DNA of 64,000 nt from IMG/VR virus record IMGVR_UViG_3300010157_000061, positions 1 through 64,000 of that record; one strand, 5' to 3'. The notes beneath the pieces are model-generated. The model saw only the letters and a program-made list of their open reading frames with translations, did not search any database and was not told the origin of the DNA. Positions within the stretch are counted from its first letter, which is position 1. The number at the start of each line of letters is the position of its first letter. The DNA comes from a virus. Below are positions 33,613 through 41,128 of this stretch, one piece after another. The position numbers were made by a program, and so were the translations under genes.

Positions 33613-34752
33613 ATGATCAAACTACTAGATATACTAAAAGAAGTGATGGTATTGAGGGAGGCGTATACTGACTTTCCAACATCTGCAGAAGAGATTGATA
33701 ATCCCGATACCAAACGACTATTTAACGCCATACAAAAATACCTATCTAGTAAACAGATTAGTATACCTGCCCCTATTGCTATAAATCCAGATAACCCTAA
33801 CGCGGTTAAGATCACAAGAAGCTTACAAAGGGACGATAAATTCGCAGACTACATCAACAAAGAACTAGGAGCAACTATTAGACCTGATGGTAAATTTAAA
33901 GTAGGTAATCTAACAGTTGCTTACGGAGAAGGATCTAGAGGAGGTAGAGGAGTGCACAGTAAAGGGTTAAAATTTGAACATGAATTAGTAAAAGATTTAG
34001 AAACTCTTTCAAAACAAGGCATCAATCAAGCCAATCAAGATGAATACCAATACCCAGACCTGATAATAGAGCTTACAAAAGAACTAAAATTAAAACCCGG
34101 CAATTTTACAGTTGAGTTAGTAGGAGAAAAAAATCAATCCCGTCCATTAAAATTTGAAAACGGAGGACCTGTAGTAGCATTTTCTGCTGGTTCTGCTGCT
34201 GAAACATTAGCAGATATCATAATTACAGTAGGATCTGAGAAATATTATCTATCAGCTAAATTCGGAACAGGAACTACATTCTTCAACTCCGGGGTAACTA
34301 AGATATTCCCTGCTAGTGAAATAAAAGCAGGGGAGATAAAAAATGCAGACGGTAAATCTTTACTAGAAACACTGGGGATAGATAATAAAACGTTCTGTAA
34401 AGTATTTAACGAGTATGGAGAATCAAATTTTGCACAGCAAAGCGGTCCTTCAGAAAAATACAATACTACAAAGCTACAAAATTTAATAAAATCCGGTATA
34501 GGAGAAGACTATTACTTAGTTAATGGAGGTTCAAAAAATGCAGGAGTATATAAAGTAGATAGTAGCTATGCTGACCAAGCTTCCGATATAACATCTGGCG
34601 TCAACGTTGTATACTATGGAGGTACAGGTGGAGCAGGTAAGCGTGTAGATGTAGTAGTAGAATCAGCACTATACAAATTTAAGATTAATATTAGGAATAA
34701 AGCAGGTGGGGTGTACCCCTCTCATATAATGTGTGATTATATAAAAAAGTAG
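33613..34752 (+). CDS. MIKL-type protein with restriction-endonuclease-like core
   Basis: 379 residues. MIKLLDILKEVMVLREA gives the shared leader with LKE and LRE steps. The core has the order expected for a PD-(D/E)xK-type fold: HSKGLKFEHELVKDLETL with an early Glu, then AETLADIIITVGSEKYYLSA, where D-I-I-I-T-V leads to the strand YYLSAKFG with a candidate catalytic Lys. NKTFCKVFNEYGES and the C-terminal strands are unassigned. If real, this would be a nuclease packaged in the head and delivered with phage DNA. Nuclease assignment is by pattern and tentative. Confidence 0.5.
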   Translation: MIKLLDILKEVMVLREAYTDFPTSAEEIDNPDTKRLFNAIQKYLSSKQISIPAPIAINPDNPNAVKITRSLQRDDKFADYINKELGATIRPDGKFKVGNLTVAYGEGSRGGRGVHSKGLKFEHELVKDLETLSKQGINQANQDEYQYPDLIIELTKELKLKPGNFTVELVGEKNQSRPLKFENGGPVVAFSAGSAAETLADIIITVGSEKYYLSAKFGTGTTFFNSGVTKIFPASEIKAGEIKNADGKSLLETLGIDNKTFCKVFNEYGESNFAQQSGPSEKYNTTKLQNLIKSGIGEDYYLVNGGSKNAGVYKVDSSYADQASDITSGVNVVYYGGTGGAGKRVDVVVESALYKFKINIRNKAGGVYPSHIMCDYIKK

Positions 34753-34813
34753 AGTCCCAAAAACAAGTTGATTAAATGGGATTTAATTCATATCTTTATG
34801 AAAAATAAACACT

Positions 34814-35059
34814 ATGAGTCAAGGAACATTCAAAACAATTAGAACACCAGAGGGTGTAGTCTTACACACCTACAACCAACAAGGTAAAAATCCTGTACCA
34901 CATTCTTTAGATGGTCCGGCGATCAAATACCCAGCAGGTAATAAGAAAAAAGACGAGTACTTTATATTTGGAATAGCGTACACAAAAGAAAAATGGTTGG
35001 AAGTTAAGGAAGATGCTAAGGTAAAATACATGCCTATCGACCCTAAACTAGAAGGGTAA
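34814..35059 (+). CDS. Small hypothetical protein
   Basis: 81 residues: EGVVLHTYNQQGKNPVPHSL, then DGPAIKYPAGNKKKDEYFIFG and TKEKWLEVKED. This is like the small beta-hairpin units (DGPA...YYI.G) that occur singly or repeated in large phages and some bacteria. Function unknown. It stands alone between two AT-rich gaps; the gap before it holds only a weak hairpin. Confidence 0.55.
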   Translation: MSQGTFKTIRTPEGVVLHTYNQQGKNPVPHSLDGPAIKYPAGNKKKDEYFIFGIAYTKEKWLEVKEDAKVKYMPIDPKLEG

Positions 35060-35073
35060 TCTTTCATTCCAGC

Positions 35074-35082
35074 TATTTATTA
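35074..35082 (+). promoter_or_regulatory. TATTTATTA late-promoter-like motif
   Basis: It lies 29 bases before the ATG at 35112, the longest spacing among the motif sites listed. Confidence 0.35.
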
Positions 35083-35111
35083 TAAATCAATAAAAACCAT
35101 ATAATAAAACA

Positions 35112-36281
35112 ATGGCAAAACAACAACTAATCAAGGAAGCATTTAAGTTACAACAAATAGCTGGAATTAGACCACTCTATGAATTCGAAAGTAGACTAGT
35201 AAGAGAAGATCTAGGATCATCAACTCATCAAGGTAAAAAAATCACCTGGGACGACTACGAAGTAGAAGAAAAAGGCATTGATGGTGGAGCTACTGATTCA
35301 GTAACACTAACCGGTATTGATGATGAAGGTAACAAGTATGATGCAATGGGAGAGATGGTTCACGGAGAATTAGACCCAGATACTATTACAGATATTCAGT
35401 TACTAGGCGGTATTCAAGAAGGTATGGATAGTGCAGATGAACTCGTAGATATACTATTAGGGCATGTAAAAGATCCAGATCAAGCTGAAAAATATGCTAG
35501 TATGGATCCAGAAATGTGGCCAGAATGGTTAGAAGCTAGTCTAAATAGAGATCCTAAGTATACTGAATTTGCAATGGAGAAGATCCAAGAAGCAGATGAC
35601 GATGACGATGCAGAAGATATGGAAGATGATTGGAATAAAGCAGACAGTGACGACGATTATGAACAAGAGCCAACTAAGAAAGATATCCAAGTAGGTGATA
35701 AGATGGTAGGAGTGTTAGGTGGAAGCCAAAGCAGACTACAGACTCTAATGAACCAAAAAGATGCAATCTTAGCTAAATTCAAATCCGGTGAAATTTCTAT
35801 CGACCAATATAAACAAGAGATTGGTAATATACCTCAACAAATCAAGAATCTACAAGCTACTATTGAAAAACAGATGAGTGGTGGAGAGGAAGGAGAAGAT
35901 GAGATGTTAAATGAATCTGAAATTCACTATTTTTATAAAACAGACAGATACGGTTCTAGAGTATGTCATGCAAAAGACGATGAAGGTAATGTTTGGAAAG
36001 TAGATAATAGTAAGTGTAAGAGAGTAGGAACATATAATAACCAACGCGATGAAGTAAAGAAAGAGAGCGTTTTAGGAAAATATATTCGTCAAGAAGTGGT
36101 TAGAACTTTAAAAGAAAACGAAGGCGTTGAAGGAAAACAAAAACATGACTACCCTAAAGATAGATTTAAAGACGACGAAGAATACGAAAAATTCTTAGAC
36201 GATACTTTAAAAAAATTAATGGATAAAATTACTAATGACCCTAAACTATTAAATGTATTCAAGAGATTGAAAGACAAATAA
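35112..36281 (+). CDS. Acidic LAGI-type core/cargo protein
   Basis: 389 residues, strongly acidic. The N-terminus IKEAFKLQQIAGIRPLYEFE shares the QQ(L/I)AGI peptide found at the start of two later genes and at the C-terminal end of gp22. Residues about 150-190 are an Asp/Glu run, and 205-255 a Gln-rich helix (LMNQKDAILAKFKSGEISID). The end includes LGKYIRQEVVRTLKENEG. Acidity and LxE-like steps (MLNESE, LKENE) resemble prohead core proteins. It may be an internal scaffold part or a packaged protein. Confidence 0.55.
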   Translation: MAKQQLIKEAFKLQQIAGIRPLYEFESRLVREDLGSSTHQGKKITWDDYEVEEKGIDGGATDSVTLTGIDDEGNKYDAMGEMVHGELDPDTITDIQLLGGIQEGMDSADELVDILLGHVKDPDQAEKYASMDPEMWPEWLEASLNRDPKYTEFAMEKIQEADDDDDAEDMEDDWNKADSDDDYEQEPTKKDIQVGDKMVGVLGGSQSRLQTLMNQKDAILAKFKSGEISIDQYKQEIGNIPQQIKNLQATIEKQMSGGEEGEDEMLNESEIHYFYKTDRYGSRVCHAKDDEGNVWKVDNSKCKRVGTYNNQRDEVKKESVLGKYIRQEVVRTLKENEGVEGKQKHDYPKDRFKDDEEYEKFLDDTLKKLMDKITNDPKLLNVFKRLKDK

Positions 36282-36289
36282 AAAAAGTA

Positions 36290-36637
36290 ATGCTAGACAC
36301 CTTAAAAAAACTAATACCGACTATAATAACCGTAGCCTTAACAGCTGCGGTTGTTTGGTTTATTATATCCAGTAATCAATCAAACATACCTATTGATCTA
36401 AAAGCTAAGATAGATTCATTATCTCAACTAGATAAACAGTTCATCATCCAACAACGTAAACTAGATAGTAGCATACATGTTGATGAAGAACATGTTCAGA
36501 ATTTAGATACTAAGATAGGTAGTATAAAGGAAAAAATTACTATCGTTCGTGAATACTATCACGAAGTAAATCAAGCAACTAGTAAATATACACCAACTCA
36601 AATAGATTCATTCTTTAAAGTAAGATACACCTATTAA
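36290..36637 (+). CDS. Inner-membrane spanin-like protein
   Basis: 115 residues. An N-terminal membrane helix (LIPTIITVALTAAVVWFII) is followed by a periplasmic coiled coil (LDKQFIIQQRKLDSSI, KIGSIKEKITIVREYYHEV). This is the plan of inner-membrane (Rz-like) spanins, which act with an outer-membrane partner to fuse membranes at lysis. It lies one base before a gene with a signal peptide, the usual pair order. No sequence family is recognised, so the role is inferred from layout. Confidence 0.5.
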   Translation: MLDTLKKLIPTIITVALTAAVVWFIISSNQSNIPIDLKAKIDSLSQLDKQFIIQQRKLDSSIHVDEEHVQNLDTKIGSIKEKITIVREYYHEVNQATSKYTPTQIDSFFKVRYTY

Positions 36638-36638
36638 T

Positions 36639-37010
36639 ATGAAAAAACTACTATTAGTACTAACGCTGTTATGTTCACTAACTACATTACAAGCTCAAGA
36701 CACAATCAAAATACCTACTCCTATAGCTAAATCAATCATTCACGATTTGATAAGCGGAGATAGTGCTAAAGTAGAACTAAAACTAACCAAAGAAGTATTA
36801 GATTCTACCGAAAAGAAAGTCGTAATCAAGGATTCATTAATCGCTAAATGGCAGAATAAGTACATGGTTTGCGATAATAACCTTAGGAACGAGAAGACGA
36901 AATTTGAATTACAGAGTCAATACGTTACTCAATTAGAACGTGGTAAAACTAAACTAAAGGTAGTAGCAGGTTTTTTTATCTTTACAACAATCTTCGCTTT
37001 ATTAAAATAA
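36639..37010 (+). CDS. Secreted coiled-coil protein, possible lysis partner
   Basis: 123 residues. Residues 1-20 are a signal peptide (KKLLLVLTLLCSLTTLQAQD) with a Bacteroidetes-style AQD end; no lipobox Cys is present. A coiled-coil region follows (KVELKLTKEVLDSTEKKVVI) and the C-terminus is a membrane helix (KVVAGFFIFTTIFALLK), so this would be anchored at its end. It pairs with the preceding spanin-like gene. Its last 131 bases occur again at 37651-37781. Confidence 0.6.
   Translation: MKKLLLVLTLLCSLTTLQAQDTIKIPTPIAKSIIHDLISGDSAKVELKLTKEVLDSTEKKVVIKDSLIAKWQNKYMVCDNNLRNEKTKFELQSQYVTQLERGKTKLKVVAGFFIFTTIFALLK
36880..37010 (+). repeat. 131-base direct repeat, copy 1 (3' end of gene)
   Basis: It starts accttaggaacgagaag and runs to the stop codon of the secreted protein gene. 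Copy 2 at 37651-37781 differs at seven positions, all transitions. Confidence 0.9.
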
Positions 37011-37014
37011 CAGA

Positions 37015-37023
37015 TATTTATTA
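37015..37023 (+). promoter_or_regulatory. TATTTATTA late-promoter-like motif
   Basis: It lies 15 bases before the ATG at 37039. Confidence 0.4.
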
Positions 37024-37038
37024 ATATAAACTTTAAAA

Positions 37039-37635
37039 ATGAAGAGACAAATTAACGAAGTAGTTAGAATGAGACGCCTGGCCGGTCTAATTACAGAAGC
37101 TGAAGAACAGCAAGAGCTAGAAGCAGCAGGGTCAAAACTACCTAAAATAGCTAAGATCGAAAAGAGTAGTAAGCCTGGAATCTTTCATAGAGACGGAATA
37201 CTCTACAGCATCACCTTAGATAATGGTGACAAGGTCGAAGCAACCGATAGAACTCTATACAGTATCTTCGGAGATGATCCTTCAAACCCACAAGTATTTG
37301 TTGGTCAGGAATGGGATCAAGCCCCTTATAACGGAGATAAGCAAAACTTAAAAGAAGGTCCTGCTGTACAATTAGTAGTAAAAGCAGTACAAGCAGCATT
37401 AGCTAAAGGAAGCACAGTTGAAGTAAACGGTGAAGAAGTAATTAGTGTAGTACCTTTAGCAGGTCGTTTTAAGACATCTAATGGTGGAATGATTAAAATC
37501 GGAGATGTGGAAAATGTTGAGATTGATGGAGAACCCTTAGACTTAGAGATGCCAGACATAGATCAATCATCTCCTAACTTTAAATACACACCAACCGATC
37601 CAGGTGACTCTATAACAGGTTATCATGGAGATTAA
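37039..37635 (+). CDS. LAGI-type protein 1
   Basis: 198 residues. The leader MKRQINEVVRMRRLAGLITE has RMRRLAGL and an ITE step, related to the gp22 C-terminus YRMQQLAGI. The body is beta-rich and acidic (GILYSITLDNGDKVEATDR, GSTVEVNGEEVISVVPLAG) and ends in a Pro/Asp-rich tail. No enzyme motif. The gene lies between the two copies of the 131-base repeat, and a second LAGI-type gene follows copy 2, so the repeat plus LAGI gene may have been duplicated as a unit. Confidence 0.55.
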   Translation: MKRQINEVVRMRRLAGLITEAEEQQELEAAGSKLPKIAKIEKSSKPGIFHRDGILYSITLDNGDKVEATDRTLYSIFGDDPSNPQVFVGQEWDQAPYNGDKQNLKEGPAVQLVVKAVQAALAKGSTVEVNGEEVISVVPLAGRFKTSNGGMIKIGDVENVEIDGEPLDLEMPDIDQSSPNFKYTPTDPGDSITGYHGD

Positions 37636-37650
37636 AAAATAAGTGATGTT

Positions 37651-37781
37651 ACCTTAGGAACGAGAAGACGAAATTTGAATTACAGAGCCAATACGTTACT
37701 CAATTAGAACGTGGTAGAACTAAACTAAAGGTAGTAGTAGGTTTTTTTATCTTTACAACAATCTTTGCTTTACTAAAGTAG
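37651..37781 (+). pseudogene. Duplicated 3' fragment of the secreted-protein gene (repeat copy 2)
   Basis: This 131-base block matches 36880-37010 except at seven transitions. In the original frame it still reads 42 codons to a stop with two amino-acid changes (Lys to Arg, Ala to Val). It has no start codon, and a TGA lies in frame just upstream, so it is a gene remnant. Five of the seven changes are silent. Confidence 0.8.
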
Positions 37782-37786
37782 GTTAA

Positions 37787-37795
37787 TATTTATTA
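37787..37795 (+). promoter_or_regulatory. TATTTATTA motif two bases before ATG
   Basis: The motif is separated from the start at 37798 by TT only. Confidence 0.4.
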
Positions 37796-37797
37796 TT

Positions 37798-38325
37798 ATG
37801 AACGAACTAAAAAGAATGCAGCAATTAGCTGGAATACTGAAAGAGAGTACTGGACTAGGAAGCAGTATGAGCTGGCTTAAAAGACTAACTCCGGAAATAG
37901 AAAAAAGCATAGACCGCTTAAAACAAAATTACCCTGACTATACAATTAAAATCACTGATAACAGTACTTGGAGAAGAGATAGACCGGACCTTAAAGGAAC
38001 TTATACATTATCTGTAGACGGACCTGTAATAACACCCGAGTTAAAGGTTGATATAGGTAGAATAGTTGATATGTCCAGGCTACAAGAAGGATTCCAAGGA
38101 GATAATGATGATCAAGATGATGGAATGAGTGGATTTAGAGGAGGAGCATTAGATAGATCAACTCCTAATGAACCTTCAATAGATAAGTCTAAACTAGGAT
38201 GGCAATCCTATCGTCTACTAGATAGATATATTACAAAGATGACTCAAGAACAGAGATTTAGACTGTATCAAACTATAGCTCAATTTCTTACTAAACAGGG
38301 TATAAAGAATCCAGATGAAGACTAA
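37798..38325 (+). CDS. LAGI-type protein 2
   Basis: 175 residues. MNELKRMQQLAGILKESTG carries the same RMQQLAGI string as the end of gp22, followed by an LKE step. An alpha/beta part follows (PEIEKSIDRLKQNYPDYTIK, GTYTLSVDGPVITPELKVDI), then an acidic Gly/Asp linker and a helical end (YRLLDRYITKMTQEQRFRLY). Beyond the leader it does not clearly match the other LAGI proteins. A strong terminator follows. Confidence 0.55.
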   Translation: MNELKRMQQLAGILKESTGLGSSMSWLKRLTPEIEKSIDRLKQNYPDYTIKITDNSTWRRDRPDLKGTYTLSVDGPVITPELKVDIGRIVDMSRLQEGFQGDNDDQDDGMSGFRGGALDRSTPNEPSIDKSKLGWQSYRLLDRYITKMTQEQRFRLYQTIAQFLTKQGIKNPDED

Positions 38326-38387
38326 TTGTTCCAATCTACCTTAGGAACATACCGTTGAACATTTCTAGACCAAATGTGCAATTTTTA

Positions 38388-38417
38388 AGCTCAACCCCGT
38401 AAGGTTGAGTTTTTTTA
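38388..38417 (+). terminator. Rho-independent terminator
   Basis: CTCAACC (38390-38396) and GGTTGAG (38403-38409) form a perfect stem with a six-base loop, followed by eight T. It ends the accessory block before the GIY-YIG and terminase genes. Confidence 0.85.
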
Positions 38418-38448
38418 TATAAATATACGGTTTGATGTCCTTTTGATA

Positions 38449-38456
38449 TATTTATA
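38449..38456 (+). promoter_or_regulatory. TATTTATA late-promoter-like motif
   Basis: It sits 12 bases before the GIY-YIG start and just after a strong terminator, so the endonuclease and terL probably begin a new transcript here. Confidence 0.45.
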
Positions 38457-38468
38457 TAAAATAGACTA

Positions 38469-39059
38469 ATGCCACAACAGGTAAGTAATGTAACTTATAT
38501 ATATGTAGTAACAGGTATAGAAGGAAATTCCAATAAAGTGTACGTAGGTAAGACGAAAAATACTTCTCGAGAAAGGGATCATAAAAACAAGTACGGTAAT
38601 GGTATTGAATTTGCGTTTATAGACTATGTGGAGTCTTTAGAAAGAAAGTATTGGCAACCGTTAGAAACATACTGGATTGAGCAATTCAATGCATGGGGAT
38701 TTAACGTTGTTAATGTAAAGAAAAAAGGTGGGAGCGGTGTCGAATACCACACAGAAGATACTAAACAGAAGATACGAGCGAAAAATCTAGTAAGTAGTAG
38801 GAGAGGTATAGATCATCATAATTTTGGTAAACCTAACCCTGCTCTAAGTAGGTTGAATAAGTTAAAAGTAGGTAGAAACCACCCAATGTACGGTAAGATT
38901 AATTTGGGAGCGAGCAAGAGTAGTAGTGCTAGAGTAGGTAGTAATAATCCGAACTATAGTAAAGTTTGGATAACTGATGGAATTGTAAGTAAAATGATAA
39001 ATCAAGACTCAGAAGTCCCGTCAGGATTTCACTTAGGCAGAACGTACATAAGAAAATAA
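38469..39059 (+). CDS. GIY-YIG homing-type endonuclease
   Basis: 196 residues. The catalytic module has YIYVVTG and KVYVGKT as the GIY and YIG strands, an Arg in TSRERDHKN, and the late Glu in LETYWIEQF. Three NUMOD3-like DNA-binding repeats follow (HHNFGKPNP, NHPMYGK, NNPNYSK). The end (KVWITDGIVSKMINQDSEV) is a typical WxTDG-type C-terminal unit. Such enzymes cut a specific allele so that their own gene is copied in. It stands 8 bases upstream of the terminase gene that carries the split intein, a likely homing target. Confidence 0.8.
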   Translation: MPQQVSNVTYIYVVTGIEGNSNKVYVGKTKNTSRERDHKNKYGNGIEFAFIDYVESLERKYWQPLETYWIEQFNAWGFNVVNVKKKGGSGVEYHTEDTKQKIRAKNLVSSRRGIDHHNFGKPNPALSRLNKLKVGRNHPMYGKINLGASKSSSARVGSNNPNYSKVWITDGIVSKMINQDSEVPSGFHLGRTYIRK

Positions 39060-39067
39060 AAACTATA

Positions 39068-39919
39068 ATGAATGAACAAGTAAATTATAAAGCAATAATA
39101 AAACAAGAATTTGTCAAGTGTGCCACAGACCCAGTGTATTTTATGAAACGCTATTATTGGATACAGCACCCTCAACGTGGACGTATTCAATTTAACTTAT
39201 ATCAATTCCAAGAACAGGTCCTACATCTATTACAGAATGATGAGTATATCATAATCAACAAATCAAGACAGTTAGGTATCTCAACCCTAGTATCTGCGTA
39301 TGCATTATGGTTGATGATATTCCAGAAGGATAAGAATATACTAGTTATTGCAACCAAGCAGGAGACGGCCAAGAACATGGTAACCAAGATAAGGTTTGCC
39401 TACGATCAATTACCGGCCTGGTTGAAAGTAAAATCAGTAGAAGATAATAGATTAAGTCTTAGACTAGCAAATGGTTCACAGGTAAAAGCAGTAGCAGCAT
39501 CACCGGATGCAGGTCGTTCGGAAGCAGTATCACTACTGATCTTAGATGAGGCTGCATTCATCGATAACATAGATACAATCTTTACCGCCGCTCAACAAAC
39601 CCTAGCCACTGGAGGACAATGCTTTGCAGTATCAACTCCCAACGGTACATCGAATTGGTTCCATAAAACCTATTCAAGGGCACAGATTAAGGAAAATAAA
39701 TTTACACCCCTTTCTTTACCTTGGACAGTACACCCGGAAAGAGATCAGACCTGGAGAAACGAACAAGATAAGACCTTAGGAGTTAGAGAAGCAGCTCAAG
39801 AGTGTGATTGTATATGGGGAGACAGCAGTGTAACAGTTCAATGCAAAGAGACAGGAGAGGTGAAAATCCTTTCGTTAGAACAGTTATATGCAGAAATGCA
39901 AGAATGTGATTATTTATAA
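39068..39919 (+). CDS. 17: Terminase large subunit, N-terminal part plus N-intein
   Basis: 283 residues. Residues 1-247 are the packaging ATPase: NKSRQLGIST (Walker A, 66-73), LLILDEAAF (Walker B, from 156) and the coupling segment FAVSTPNGTSNWF. Residues 248-283 are intein, beginning CIWGDSSVTV (block A with Cys1) and ending CDYL before TAA. The match to T4 gp17 resumes only in the next gene. The product should be inactive alone and must join its partner by trans-splicing, giving TerL of 247 + 281 = 528 residues. The next gene lies in the same frame after nine bases. Confidence 0.85.
   Translation: MNEQVNYKAIIKQEFVKCATDPVYFMKRYYWIQHPQRGRIQFNLYQFQEQVLHLLQNDEYIIINKSRQLGISTLVSAYALWLMIFQKDKNILVIATKQETAKNMVTKIRFAYDQLPAWLKVKSVEDNRLSLRLANGSQVKAVAASPDAGRSEAVSLLILDEAAFIDNIDTIFTAAQQTLATGGQCFAVSTPNGTSNWFHKTYSRAQIKENKFTPLSLPWTVHPERDQTWRNEQDKTLGVREAAQECDCIWGDSSVTVQCKETGEVKILSLEQLYAEMQECDYL
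39809..39916 (+). other. N-terminal half of split intein (36 codons)
   Basis: It begins at Cys1 after extein ...AAQECD. The block A pattern CIWGDSSV and the strand EVKILSLEQLYAEM are present; block B is absent from this half. An N-half this short is atypical, since most natural split inteins divide after block B. Confidence 0.85.
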
Positions 39920-39928
39920 GACTTAAGT

Positions 39929-40255
39929 ATGATACAGTTTAAATCAAACAATAAATATAGAGTACAAACACCTAGCGGATTTAAAGATTTCTCAGGAATG
40001 AGAAAGACTACAAAATCTAAGGTAGTAGAGATTACGTTATCTAACGGTAAATACTTGGAAGTATCAGAAGAACACAGGTTTTTAGGTATTGAAAACGTTG
40101 AAATACTAGCTAAAGATTTAATTGAAGGGATATGCCTAACAAAAAAGCTTAGTGTTACAAAGGTTAGTATTGTTGAAAAAGAAACATTTCTATATGATCT
40201 AACAGATGTAGGAGATGACAGCTACTATCTTACAGACGATATAGTATCACATAAT
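39929..40255 (+). other. C-terminal half of split intein (109 codons)
   Basis: It starts MIQFKSNNKYRVQTPSGF, contains a block-B-like EVSEEHRFLG, and ends with YYLTDDIVSHN before Cys+1 of the extein (CDFMTSG). Terminal His-Asn and Cys+1 are the expected splice residues. No homing endonuclease domain fits in the 145 residues total. Confidence 0.85.
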
Positions 40256-41101
40256 TGTGACTTTATGACCTCAGGTGCTACCGTCTTAGAACCGGAATTA
40301 TTAAATTGGTACGATGCTACTTGTGCTCAGGATCCTATGCAGAGAACGGGTATAGACAGTAATATATGGTTGTGGGAGATGCCAGACTATAGTAGAACTT
40401 ATGCAGTAGTAGCCGACGTAGCCAGAGGTGATGGTCGAGATTATTCATCGTTTCACATACTGGATATTGAATCAGCCAAGCAGGTCGGAGAATATAAAGG
40501 ACAGCTAGATACCAGAGATTTCGGTAATATGTTAGTAGGTGTTGCCACTCAATACAATGATGCATTACTGGTAATAGAGAACACAGGTATTGGATGGGAT
40601 GTCGTACAGACGGCAGTACATAGAGAGTATAGAAACCTATACTACTCTCCTAAATCCGATGCAGCTATGACTGATATCGAAGTCTACATCTCTAAATTTG
40701 ATAAAGGAGATGGTATGGTACCAGGCTTCTCAACCACGCAACGTTCAAGACCTTTAGTGATAGCTAAGATGAAATCATATATGCAAGAGAAATCTTGTAC
40801 CATACAATCTAAAAGACTCTTAGAAGAATTAAGAACCTTTGTATGGAAGCATGGCAAAGCACAAGCCCAGGAAGGTTATAATGATGACCTAGTAATGGCA
40901 TGGGCGATCGGTCTATTCCTGAGAGATACTACATTAAGATTCCAACAAGTAGGCCAAGACCTATCCAGAGCTACTCTTGGAGGTATGACAAAATCAAACT
41001 ACGGGTACCAAATCTACCAACCCACAACCTCAACCGGACAAAATCCTTGGGAGATGCCGAATCCTTACGGCCAGCAAGAAGATATTAGATGGGTCCTGTA
41101 A
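39929..41101 (+). CDS. 17: Terminase large subunit, C-intein plus nuclease part
   Basis: 390 residues. Residues 1-109 are the C-terminal half of the intein. From residue 110 (CDFMTSGATVLEPELL) the terminase continues with its RNase H-like nuclease: VVADVARGDGRDYS with the first Asp pair, LLVIENTGIGWDVV with the Glu, and GYNDDLVMAWAI with the last Asp. These cut the concatemer and end packaging. An ATG start at 39929 is supported by the match of MIQF to the start of the AceL-TerL C-half as I recall it. The frame is shared with the upstream gene. Confidence 0.85.
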   Translation: MIQFKSNNKYRVQTPSGFKDFSGMRKTTKSKVVEITLSNGKYLEVSEEHRFLGIENVEILAKDLIEGICLTKKLSVTKVSIVEKETFLYDLTDVGDDSYYLTDDIVSHNCDFMTSGATVLEPELLNWYDATCAQDPMQRTGIDSNIWLWEMPDYSRTYAVVADVARGDGRDYSSFHILDIESAKQVGEYKGQLDTRDFGNMLVGVATQYNDALLVIENTGIGWDVVQTAVHREYRNLYYSPKSDAAMTDIEVYISKFDKGDGMVPGFSTTQRSRPLVIAKMKSYMQEKSCTIQSKRLLEELRTFVWKHGKAQAQEGYNDDLVMAWAIGLFLRDTTLRFQQVGQDLSRATLGGMTKSNYGYQIYQPTTSTGQNPWEMPNPYGQQEDIRWVL

Positions 41102-41110
41102 ACACTTAAA

Positions 41111-41119
41111 TATTTATAA
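41111..41119 (+). promoter_or_regulatory. TATTTATAA late-promoter-like motif
   Basis: It lies nine bases before the portal start. Confidence 0.5.
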
Positions 41120-41128
41120 ATACAACAT

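Noticed and set aside
34755-34795. Hairpin with agtccca and tgggatt after the nuclease-like gene
   Set aside because: The loop is 17 bases and there is no proper T-run, so a terminator is not supported.
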